This document shows positions 27,360 through 35,038 of a stretch of DNA of 35,038 bases, one piece after another (the stretch's first letter is position 1; each line of letters begins with the position of its first letter). The stretch spans positions 1-35,038 of the forward strand of contig JALWYU010000099.1 of assembly GCA_026992635.1 (NCBI GenBank), in the 5' to 3' direction. Under the pieces are notes generated by a model that had not been told where the DNA came from, ran no database searches, and saw only the letters and a program-made list of their open reading frames with translations. The translations under genes and the position numbers were made by a program. The DNA comes from Bacteroidota bacterium (GTDB lineage Bacteria > Bacteroidota > Bacteroidia > JAADEI01).

Positions 27360-28481
27360 TCAGGTGGTGTTGAGGTGCTCCCGCACACGCGCACTGCGAA
27401 TTTCTCCCTGGAAGACGATCAGGCTTTCGTGAATGATTTCGTCGTCTATTTGGGGCTGGATTTTCCCATCCCGGATCAATAATGGCAGGAGATTGGCGAT
27501 ATTCCGGCTGAGCAGCTGGCTGGCAGTTCCTGGAAAACGTGCTGCCAGGTTTGAGTCGCCAATGATGCGTCTGCCTTCCCACAGGATTTCTTCACCGTCT
27601 TTCGTCAGGGCGCAGTTCCCGCCGAAGCGCGCAGCCATATCCACGAGGACTGCTCCCACCGGCATTTGCCGAACGGTTTCCTCGGGAATGAGCAGGGGTG
27701 CGCGTTTGCCCGGAACTGCCGCTGTCGTGAACAGGATGTAGGCACGGGCGGCGTACTGTGCGATGACTTCGCGCTGGCGCCGAAGGAATTCTTCTGTTTG
27801 TTCTACAGCGTATCCGCCGCGTTCTTCCTGGCGTGCACCTTCTACTTCTATGAATTGCCCGCCTACGCTTTCCACCTGTTCGCGGGTGGCGGCACGGACG
27901 TCAAAGGCGTAGACTCGGGCGCCTAAGCGCCGGGCGGTGGCGATTGCCTGGAGCCCCGCCACCCCTGCGCCAATCACGACGACTTCTACAGGGCGAACCG
28001 TCCCTGCCGCGGTAGAGAGCATGGGCATCAGTACGGGGATGCGTTCCGCGGCAAGGACAATGGCGGCGTAGCCGGCGACTGTCGCCTGCGAGCTGAGCAC
28101 GTCCATACTCTGTGCTCGCGTAATGCGCGGGATGGCATCTAGGGCGACCAGCGACAAATTATGCTGAGCCACTTCCCGGGCGTATTCCGGATGCCAGGCA
28201 ATAAAAGGCAGCGTAATGATGCAGGCACCCGCCTTGCATTTTGCCAGTTCTTGGGGAGGGGGCGGTTCTAAGCTAAGAAGCAGGTCTGCCTGACGAAGGA
28301 TCGTCTGACGGTCTGTGAGTTGAACACCTGCCTGGTGGTATGCTTCATCGGGGAATCCTGCCTGTTCGCCAGCGTTGTGCTCTGTCAGAATTGTAAGTTC
28401 TTGCCGGGTGAGGTGCTGGCAGTCTTGAGGCACCAGCATAACGCGTCCGTCCTGCTGCTTCAGCACGCCGATGCGCACCAC
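27360..28481 (-). CDS. pntA: NAD(P) transhydrogenase subunit alpha, NAD-binding part
   Basis: 'VVVIGAGVAGLQAIATARRLGARVYAFDVRAATREQVESVGGQFIEV', 'GYAVEQTEEF', 'DMAARFGGNCALT'. Confidence 0.95.
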   Translation of the reverse strand: MVRIGVLKQQDGRVMLVPQDCQHLTRQELTILTEHNAGEQAGFPDEAYHQAGVQLTDRQTILRQADLLLSLEPPPPQELAKCKAGACIITLPFIAWHPEYAREVAQHNLSLVALDAIPRITRAQSMDVLSSQATVAGYAAIVLAAERIPVLMPMLSTAAGTVRPVEVVVIGAGVAGLQAIATARRLGARVYAFDVRAATREQVESVGGQFIEVEGARQEERGGYAVEQTEEFLRRQREVIAQYAARAYILFTTAAVPGKRAPLLIPEETVRQMPVGAVLVDMAARFGGNCALTKDGEEILWEGRRIIGDSNLAARFPGTASQLLSRNIANLLPLLIRDGKIQPQIDDEIIHESLIVFQGEIRSARVREHLNTT

Positions 28482-28764
28482 TGTTCATCGGATTTTTGGG
28501 GTTCACTTTCCATCGGTGGGTGCGAGATGGTCTTGCTCACAGGTGTGGGATTTGAAGCGATCCTTTTTGCAGGTAAGGTAGACCACTTTCAGAGAAATTT
28601 TTGGCAGTGGGTCGTGCCAGCCCTTTGAAATGTTGAAATCATGTTCAACCGCAAAACTTAAGGGAGCTACTGACAACGGTCTGGGGAACTTCTTTTGCAG
28701 ATCTTGATGTTGTTTTTGGGAAACCGATGGGAGTTCAGGGCATTTGGCAAACCTTTCAGAAAGG

Positions 28765-30093
28765 ATGGAGGGTTTGATCCAGGCTGTGCAGATTATTCTG
28801 GCGTTGAGTTTGCTTGTTTTGATTCATGAATTTGGGCATTTTTTTATGGCAAGGTTGTTTGGCGTGCGTGTAGAGCGCTTTTTCATTTTTTTTGATGTGG
28901 GGGGCTTTGCCCTGTGGAAGAAGAAGTTCGGGCATACGGTGGTGGGAATTGGCTGGCTACCCTTGGGTGGTTATGTGAAAGTGGCGGGTATGGAGGAGAC
29001 GCTCACCAAACGACATATTTTGCCTGCTCCCTGGGAGTTTGGTGCAAAGCCTGTTTGGCAGCGCCTTTTGATTATTTTGGGCGGGATTTTGATGAACGTG
29101 CTGTTTGCCCTTATCCTCTACCCGATAGTTTTGAAGGTGTACTATCCGGAGTATCATCCCATCAGTGTATTTCAGGAAGAGGGGTTGTGTCCGTCGGGGT
29201 TTGGTCGGGATGTGGGATTTCTTCCAGGGGATTTGCCCCTCACTATAGATGGACAGAAGATAGAGCGCTTAGAGGATTTATCGCCGGTGGTTTGGCTCAC
29301 GGCAAGTTCAGCCACGGTACTTCGTGGTGGGATGCCTGTTACGATTATGCTACCTGATACGTTTCCCCGGATGTTTTTCCGGCGGGGTTTGCCGCCGGTT
29401 CTTCGTCCGTGTCGGTGGTGGTTAGTGGTGGATTCGGTTGTTTTGGGTTCGCCAGCTGAACGTGCAGGCTTGCAAAAGGGCGATACGATTACGCACTTTA
29501 ATGATACGGCGGTGGGTTTGCTGACTTCGCCCGAAGAGTTTTTCCAGTGGAAGAAGCGGTTTCGGGGTGATACGGTGCGTATTCGTGTTCGGCGTTCCAT
29601 TGGGGGCATCACCGATCTTCTTGTGATTTTGCCGGATACTTCGGATCAGATGGGCTTTTCTTTTCAAATGGTGTTGCCGTATGGTCGTGCGCGTTATACG
29701 TGGTGGGATGTGTGGCGTGTAGGTGCGCGGGAGCTGTGGTGGATCACTGTAGGGAATGCGGCGGCGTTGATGTATGTGGTTCGTGGGTGGCTGCCGTTAC
29801 GTGAGACGATTCACTCGCCGATTGCCTTAGCGCGACTGTATGCACCGCGGTTTGACTGGGGTCGGTTCTGGCGGATCACAGCGTTGTTTTCCATTATTCT
29901 GGCTTTTATTAATTTGCTTCCGATTCCGACGCTGGATGGCGGTCATGCTTTGTTTTTGCTGTATGAGATGGTGACGGGTCGGAAGCCTCATCCGAGGGTT
30001 GCCCAATGGCTTTCAATTCTGGGCTTTGTGTTCTTGGTGTTGTTGATGTTGTTTGCGATTTCCAAGGACATCTGGATGCTGATTCGTGGCTGA
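28765..30093 (+). CDS. rseP: RseP/site-2 protease family zinc metalloprotease
   Basis: 'LVLIHEFGHFFMARLFGVRVERFFIFFD', PDZ 'GSPAERAGLQKGDTITHFND', 'LLPIPTLDGGHALFLLYEMVTGRKP'. The TTG at 28744 extends the ORF; the ATG at 28765 is preferred. Confidence 0.95.
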   Translation: MEGLIQAVQIILALSLLVLIHEFGHFFMARLFGVRVERFFIFFDVGGFALWKKKFGHTVVGIGWLPLGGYVKVAGMEETLTKRHILPAPWEFGAKPVWQRLLIILGGILMNVLFALILYPIVLKVYYPEYHPISVFQEEGLCPSGFGRDVGFLPGDLPLTIDGQKIERLEDLSPVVWLTASSATVLRGGMPVTIMLPDTFPRMFFRRGLPPVLRPCRWWLVVDSVVLGSPAERAGLQKGDTITHFNDTAVGLLTSPEEFFQWKKRFRGDTVRIRVRRSIGGITDLLVILPDTSDQMGFSFQMVLPYGRARYTWWDVWRVGARELWWITVGNAAALMYVVRGWLPLRETIHSPIALARLYAPRFDWGRFWRITALFSIILAFINLLPIPTLDGGHALFLLYEMVTGRKPHPRVAQWLSILGFVFLVLLMLFAISKDIWMLIRG

Positions 30094-30360
30094 TTGTTCA
30101 GTCGCTGGTACATTATGCGGTGTTGAGCGCAGGAACACTTTATGTTGTTTGTCAGAAAGTTTTGTTTTGTACTGATGGGGATGTGTCAGCAAATTTGCAA
30201 GAAATTTTGTCCCCGTTTAAAGGTTTGGCTTCTCGCAGTTGTCTGACATGACTTAACTTGTTTAGTAGAACCAGGCAGAATTCCAGGTTGGCTGTTTGAA
30301 GTCCCGGTTCCGTCGGTTCTGTACGCCCGTCGGGCAAAATCGTGGGAAAACACGCGGACC

Positions 30361-32253
30361 ATGCCCTCATCCAAGCTGCCTCCACTGGAATACGAAGGGA
30401 AAGAGCCCTTAGAGCAGCCCCTGTTGAAACAGCCCTTAGAGCCGTTGCCTCCATCTATTGAGCACTTGCCGGCGGCGGCTTTACTGGTGGGCTGGCTACC
30501 CCGGGGCTTACGCCGCTCTATCCACCTGCTGTTGCAGCGCTATGACCGAAAGGACCAGTCGCTGGTCAAACTGTATGAAGCGATTCGTCAATGGTGGGCG
30601 CTCACGGACCGTCCTCCCCTTGCTGAATACCTGAAGAGTCAGGGTTTTCCGTTTCATTCTCAGCGACAGCGCCTGCATAAATTGTGGAATGCCTGTTTGC
30701 ATGCCCTGGCAATTTATTATGCGCGTCAGCCGTGGAGTTTCACCAGAGACTTTGTATTTCTTGCTGTGATGTATCCGATTCTGGAGCATGTTACACTTCC
30801 GGAGGTGGTGGATCGCGTGTTGTCCAAGACTTCGTTTGGGTCGGCACAGCCTCATTCCACATTTCCCCCGGATATTTTGTATCGGCGCTTTTTTCGGACG
30901 TGGCTGGTGGTGACGGTTCGCCCCCCTGTTCATGTCCTGTATCCCGACAAATTTTTCTCGTATATGCAGGCATTTTCGCAAGAACTGCTGGGTATTGCAT
31001 ACGCTATGCTGGCGCATATGGCGGTCATTGCCTATCCCAAGATTGGCACGCGTGTCGGTTATCCCTACAGTGAAGCGGAGTTGCGCAAGTGGTTGTGGCA
31101 TTTGTATTACTGGTTACGGCTTCGTCCTGTGTTTCGTGCGGACCCTGAATTGTCGCAGGTTTTTCATTTTTACAGGAAGCTGGCGCTGGTGTATCTGGGT
31201 CAGATTACAGGGTATTTGCCTGGATGGTTTGGCATTCCTCCCAGTTTTGTAGGTGAGCTGCCCCGTCAGATGCGCTGGGGCAAGTTACCGCCGGCACGCA
31301 TGAGCTCGCATCAACTCATTCATATTTTGGCATCTCAGTATCTGGTGTGGCATCCGTGGATTCCTGCGGCAATGGTTCTGTATGATTGGCGTCGGAAGAT
31401 TCTTCCAGTGTTGCAGGCATGTGTAGAGCCTTATTTAGAGGTGGCGTTAAACCGTGAGGACTGCTGGAGTCCTCTGGTCTCCTGGTATGCCACGCGTTTC
31501 CGATTTGGACCCATCATGCATGCTTTCCACGAAGGGGACTGGGATTCTTATTTCGCTCAACTCAAGCAGTTTCAATCGCTGCTTACAGACAAGTGGCAAT
31601 ATTTTCCGACGATTTCCGGATGGTACTATCGGATCCACATCCTTCAAGCCGTGTATCATCTCTTTTGTGGTGATGACGAACGTTTTTGGGCAACGTTCAT
31701 GGAGTTGCATCAAAAAAGCAATCGTGTGGCAATTCGGATTTTGCAGACGGTGATGGCGTTACTGGAGGGGAAAACCCCAGCCTTAGAAGGTGTGTTGATT
31801 CAATGGCAATCCTATTGCAAGCGCTTGGAGAAGTACCAGGAGGATATTCCGGTGCTGGTGCAGAAGATTATGGAGGGTCTCCGAATTGCCTGTCAGATAG
31901 AAAAGCCCTCGGAGCGTTATCGTGAGTTTCTGTGGCAGTTCTTAGAGGAGGTAGAGCGCCTGTTCCAGGAGGATATGATTACGTTTCAGCGGTTTTCCTA
32001 TAGTCAGTTTCCGCTGGTGTTGCGCTGGCGATTGGAAAATCCGCGGGGTGGGGTTCCGCCGGCACGCTGGATCCAGCAACAATGGGCGCGGTTTACGCCA
32101 TGGCATAGTTGGCAAGCCCGCCTGAAAGCCATGTTGAAAGAAATTGACCGGGAGGTGCGTGCCCGGGGTAAGCGTGTTTCTTTTGTCCACCCACTGAATG
32201 CTATCCCATCTTCGGTATCCGATGCAAAACCGAGAAAAAGTACTGTATCGTGA
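30361..32253 (+). CDS. hypothetical protein, 630 aa, predicted mostly helical
   Basis: Long ORF with ATG start, leading 'EPLEQPLLKQPLEPLPPSIEHLP' and Trp/Tyr-rich helical content. No family recognised. Confidence 0.8.
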   Translation: MPSSKLPPLEYEGKEPLEQPLLKQPLEPLPPSIEHLPAAALLVGWLPRGLRRSIHLLLQRYDRKDQSLVKLYEAIRQWWALTDRPPLAEYLKSQGFPFHSQRQRLHKLWNACLHALAIYYARQPWSFTRDFVFLAVMYPILEHVTLPEVVDRVLSKTSFGSAQPHSTFPPDILYRRFFRTWLVVTVRPPVHVLYPDKFFSYMQAFSQELLGIAYAMLAHMAVIAYPKIGTRVGYPYSEAELRKWLWHLYYWLRLRPVFRADPELSQVFHFYRKLALVYLGQITGYLPGWFGIPPSFVGELPRQMRWGKLPPARMSSHQLIHILASQYLVWHPWIPAAMVLYDWRRKILPVLQACVEPYLEVALNREDCWSPLVSWYATRFRFGPIMHAFHEGDWDSYFAQLKQFQSLLTDKWQYFPTISGWYYRIHILQAVYHLFCGDDERFWATFMELHQKSNRVAIRILQTVMALLEGKTPALEGVLIQWQSYCKRLEKYQEDIPVLVQKIMEGLRIACQIEKPSERYREFLWQFLEEVERLFQEDMITFQRFSYSQFPLVLRWRLENPRGGVPPARWIQQQWARFTPWHSWQARLKAMLKEIDREVRARGKRVSFVHPLNAIPSSVSDAKPRKSTVS

Positions 32254-32983
32254 AAAATTGCGTGGGTGCGTATTGCGTCCAGGGTTGATGGGCTTCTAAG
32301 GGAGCCTGGAAGAGGGCGTGGGGTTGCATATTACTGGTGAGTGCGGAGCGATTGACGATGTCCATAATGCTGACCACGATGCGCACGCCATGGGTAACTG
32401 ACCAGCGTTCTATGCCGATCTGGTGTCCGCCGAAGCCCACGACTATGGCTACATTCCATGGGGCAAGAACGTTTTGTGCAGGTGGGTGGGGCACGTCGTA
32501 GGGATAGGAATAGCGGACCGCTAAAGGCAGCATGATCTGTGCACCGATTTCCAGGTAGGGGCCGCCCCATGTGAAGAATCCTCCGCGTTCGCCCCGTGGC
32601 CGAAAACGAACCAGAAAAGGGATTTCCAGATAGTCAATCTGGACGGCTTCCGGCGCTTTGACAAGGAGAGAATCACTGCGCTGATAGGCAAGGCGTTGCG
32701 TAACCCGGCGAAAATACCCGCCAATGAACAGACCATAATTGTAGTAGACCATATTGTATCCGATTGTGATGCCGACGTTCCAGGTGTCGCTCCAGCGCAG
32801 TGCGTAGTTGGGGTCGTTTGCCCAGTTTTTGTTGTAGAGGAGTGCGGGTCCGTAGCCGGCACGAGGTCCAAACATCCATCCGCCCTGGGCATGAAGCCCT
32901 GGATTCCATCCCTGGAACACGATTGTCAAGCCCCAAACCACTACCCGTACGATTGCAGAGAGGAATTGCTTGCTGGCTGGCAT
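32201..32983 (-). CDS. outer-membrane beta-barrel protein (PorT-like)
   Basis: Signal peptide 'IVRVVVWGLTIVFQGWNPGLHAQ', alternating aromatic strands 'NVGITIGYNMVYYNYGLFIGGYF', 'YLEIPFLVRFRPRG', 'FFTWGGPYLEIGAQIMLPL'. Start approximate. Confidence 0.75.
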   Translation of the reverse strand: MPASKQFLSAIVRVVVWGLTIVFQGWNPGLHAQGGWMFGPRAGYGPALLYNKNWANDPNYALRWSDTWNVGITIGYNMVYYNYGLFIGGYFRRVTQRLAYQRSDSLLVKAPEAVQIDYLEIPFLVRFRPRGERGGFFTWGGPYLEIGAQIMLPLAVRYSYPYDVPHPPAQNVLAPWNVAIVVGFGGHQIGIERWSVTHGVRIVVSIMDIVNRSALTSNMQPHALFQAPLEAHQPWTQYAPTQFFTIQYFFSVLHRIPKMG

Positions 32984-33051
32984 GGAACCGATTCCTTTTC
33001 GTGCAATACCTTGTTTCAAAAAACAAGATAGAGCACGTGAGCCAAACAAAA

Positions 33052-33810
33052 ATGCGGGTCATGGCGTGTGAAGGCAGGTTGCAGGGGAAGGTTGCGCTGG
33101 TGACGGGTGGGTCCCGAGGGATTGGGAGGGCGATTGTTCAGCGCTTAGCCTCTGAGGGGGCAACGGTTTATTTCACGTACCGGCAGGCGCGGGAGTCGGC
33201 AGAGCGTGTTGCGATGGAGGCGCCCGAGGCGTTGTTTCCTGTTCAGGCGGATGTCCGGGATGCTGAGGCGATGGCAGGGGTCGTCCAGCGTATTCAGGAG
33301 GAACAAGGGCGACTGGATATCCTGGTGAACAATGCGGGGATTGCCCGCGATAACCTCCTGCTGCGCATGAAGGATGAAGAATGGAATGAAGTGCTGGAGG
33401 TGAATTTGTTTTCGGTGTTTCGGTTGACGCGTCAGGTTCTTCCGATAATGTTGCGTCAGCGTTCGGGTTCCATCATTAACATCTCGTCCATTATTGGATT
33501 GATGGGGAATGCAGGGCAGGCGAATTATGCCACGGCAAAAGCGGGATTAATCGGTTTTACCAAGGCTTTGGCGCGGGAGGTGGGTTCGCGGAACATTCGC
33601 GTTAATGCGGTGGCGCCTGGCTTCATAGAAACGGACATGACGGCGGGCCTTCCGGATGACGTACGCACTGCTTTTCGTCAGCAGATTGCTTTGCGCCGGT
33701 TGGGCAAGCCTGAGGAAGTGGCTTCGGTGGTGGCGTTTCTGGCATCGGATGATGCCAGTTACATTACGGGTCAGGTGCTGGTGGTGTGTGGTGGCTATCT
33801 GATTGCATGA
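33052..33810 (+). CDS. fabG: 3-oxoacyl-[acyl-carrier-protein] reductase
   Basis: 'KVALVTGGSRGIGRAIVQRLASEGATVYF', 'LVNNAGIARDNLLLRM', 'NISSIIGLMGNAGQANYATAKAGLIGFTKALARE', 'NAVAPGFIETDMT'. Start trimmed to ATG 33052. Confidence 0.96.
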   Translation: MRVMACEGRLQGKVALVTGGSRGIGRAIVQRLASEGATVYFTYRQARESAERVAMEAPEALFPVQADVRDAEAMAGVVQRIQEEQGRLDILVNNAGIARDNLLLRMKDEEWNEVLEVNLFSVFRLTRQVLPIMLRQRSGSIINISSIIGLMGNAGQANYATAKAGLIGFTKALAREVGSRNIRVNAVAPGFIETDMTAGLPDDVRTAFRQQIALRRLGKPEEVASVVAFLASDDASYITGQVLVVCGGYLIA

Positions 33811-33817
33811 CTTGCCT

Positions 33818-35038
33818 ATGGAGATCTGGGGGTGGGTACGTGTGGTGGTGGCACTTGTAGGTGCCCTCCTGATTGCAGGGCTGGGTTATTATCAGCTGTG
33901 GCGTGCGGAGGGTTCGGTGTTTTGGCGTCGCTGGCTGGTGCCTGCGTGCTTACGGGGTATAGCGTCGTTTCTGGTGCTCTGGTGGTTGATGGCGCCAATT
34001 GCCTGGCAGGTAGTTCGGGAGTCTGTCCCGCCCACGGTATATTGGCTGGTGGATGCTTCGCGCTCCATTGTGTATCGGCTCAGTGAGTCGTTATCGCTTC
34101 CGGAAGATTCGGTTCGTACGCTGCTGGAGCAATTGATTGACCGGACTGTTCAAGTTGTGGAAGAGTCTGGTTATCCTGTCTATGTTGTCTTTTCTGATGG
34201 GCATACGCTTTTTCCCCGGGATAGTGGAATTTTGTTTCCTGGTCGTCAGACGGATTTGTCCGGGTTGTGGCGGTTATTGCCGGTGCAGGACAGTCATCGT
34301 GTGTCTGTTTTGTTAACGGATGGTGTATCCACGGAGGTTGCCGGGGAGGTGGCGCTTCCTTCTGGGCGAAATCCTGCTTTTTTGCTTTCGGCGCTTCCGA
34401 CAATGGGTGGTCTCTGCGATTTACGTATTGCTCAGGTGGATATGCCTGCCGCGGTCTTACAGGGTCAGCCTTTTTTTGTGCACGTGTGGCTTGAGAGTGT
34501 GCACTGTCCTGAAGCGCTGGTCAGCGTAGAAGTGCGTGCGAAGGGGATCAGTCGGTCGGCAACGCTGTCTGTACCGGGTTTTCAGCCGTTTCGCACGAAG
34601 GTTACGTGGCGCTTTCGGATTGACACGCCCGGACTTGTGTCTTTTACGTTTCGTGTGCCGGTTCAGTCGGAGGAAGCCAACCCGCTGAATAACCGCGTAC
34701 ATCGGTCGGTACGTGTTTTGCGTCAGGTGTGGCGTGTGTTGCTTGCCAGTGGATGGTTGAGTCCCGATGTGGGGGTTGTTGCCTCGGGGTTACGTCTTCA
34801 TCCGGCGTTTCATGTGGAGCATCGGTTGCTTCGGGATTTAAGGGGGGCTGTGGATAGTGCGTACGATCTGGCGCTGGTGTGGCTGCCCGCGTATACTCCG
34901 CAGTGGAAGGAGTGGGCAAAGTGGCTGGAGCGCAATGCCCGGTGGCGTGTTTACTTTTTGTGGGATCGGACACAGGTGGTGCCTCGTCGGTGGCGCCGGT
35001 GGGTGCGCGCTTCTGGCGGTCAGGTACGTCCGCAGTGG
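33818..35038 (+). CDS. membrane-anchored protein with VWA-like segment, truncated at window edge
   Basis: Read directly: ATG 33818, 407 codons with no stop to the window end. N-terminal TM 'VVVALVGALLIAGLGYYQLW', second TM 'GIASFLVLWWLMAPIAW', then 'TVYWLVDASRSIVYRL...VSVLLTDGVSTE'. Not listed in the ORF track, presumably because it has no stop. Confidence 0.8.
   Translation, partial: MEIWGWVRVVVALVGALLIAGLGYYQLWRAEGSVFWRRWLVPACLRGIASFLVLWWLMAPIAWQVVRESVPPTVYWLVDASRSIVYRLSESLSLPEDSVRTLLEQLIDRTVQVVEESGYPVYVVFSDGHTLFPRDSGILFPGRQTDLSGLWRLLPVQDSHRVSVLLTDGVSTEVAGEVALPSGRNPAFLLSALPTMGGLCDLRIAQVDMPAAVLQGQPFFVHVWLESVHCPEALVSVEVRAKGISRSATLSVPGFQPFRTKVTWRFRIDTPGLVSFTFRVPVQSEEANPLNNRVHRSVRVLRQVWRVLLASGWLSPDVGVVASGLRLHPAFHVEHRLLRDLRGAVDSAYDLALVWLPAYTPQWKEWAKWLERNARWRVYFLWDRTQVVPRRWRRWVRASGGQVRPQW

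Overview
The window reads as a mostly housekeeping segment from a Bacteroidota-like genome. The lineage clues are a gliding-motility/T9SS-type C-terminal domain (CHU_C), a Bacteroidota-style PurF N-terminus, and the scarcity of obvious Shine-Dalgarno sites. Recognisable genes are purF, cinA, rng, an HU/IHF-family protein, rnpB (RNase P RNA), tatC, infB, tsaB, an M28/PDZ peptidase, a glycosyltransferase, pntA1/pntA2/pntB, pyrC (dihydroorotase), rseP, a beta-barrel OMP, fabG and a truncated membrane protein at the right edge. An accessory-looking surface block lies at about 17.7-24.1 kb: a 24-unit, 22-bp tandem array between convergent genes, a CHU_C surface protein, and a YadA-head-like repeat protein ending in an S74 endosialidase-type chaperone. 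The main observations are: (1) the 5' domain of RNase P RNA (P1-P2-P3) is encoded inside the last ~69 nt of tatC, with exact P1/P2/P3 pairing; (2) the 22-bp array is an alternating chain GTGCC-N6-GGCAC-N6 with an 11-bp arm spacing and mirrored edge units; (3) the purF catalytic Cys lies upstream of every ATG/GTG/TTG start available in its frame; (4) the ORF track does not isolate a 32-aa AURKAIP1/COX24-like (mS38-type) basic microprotein gene; (5) a long, strand-asymmetric hairpin precedes the S74 adhesin gene. No tRNA or rRNA genes, true CRISPR, transposase or phage module were recognised.
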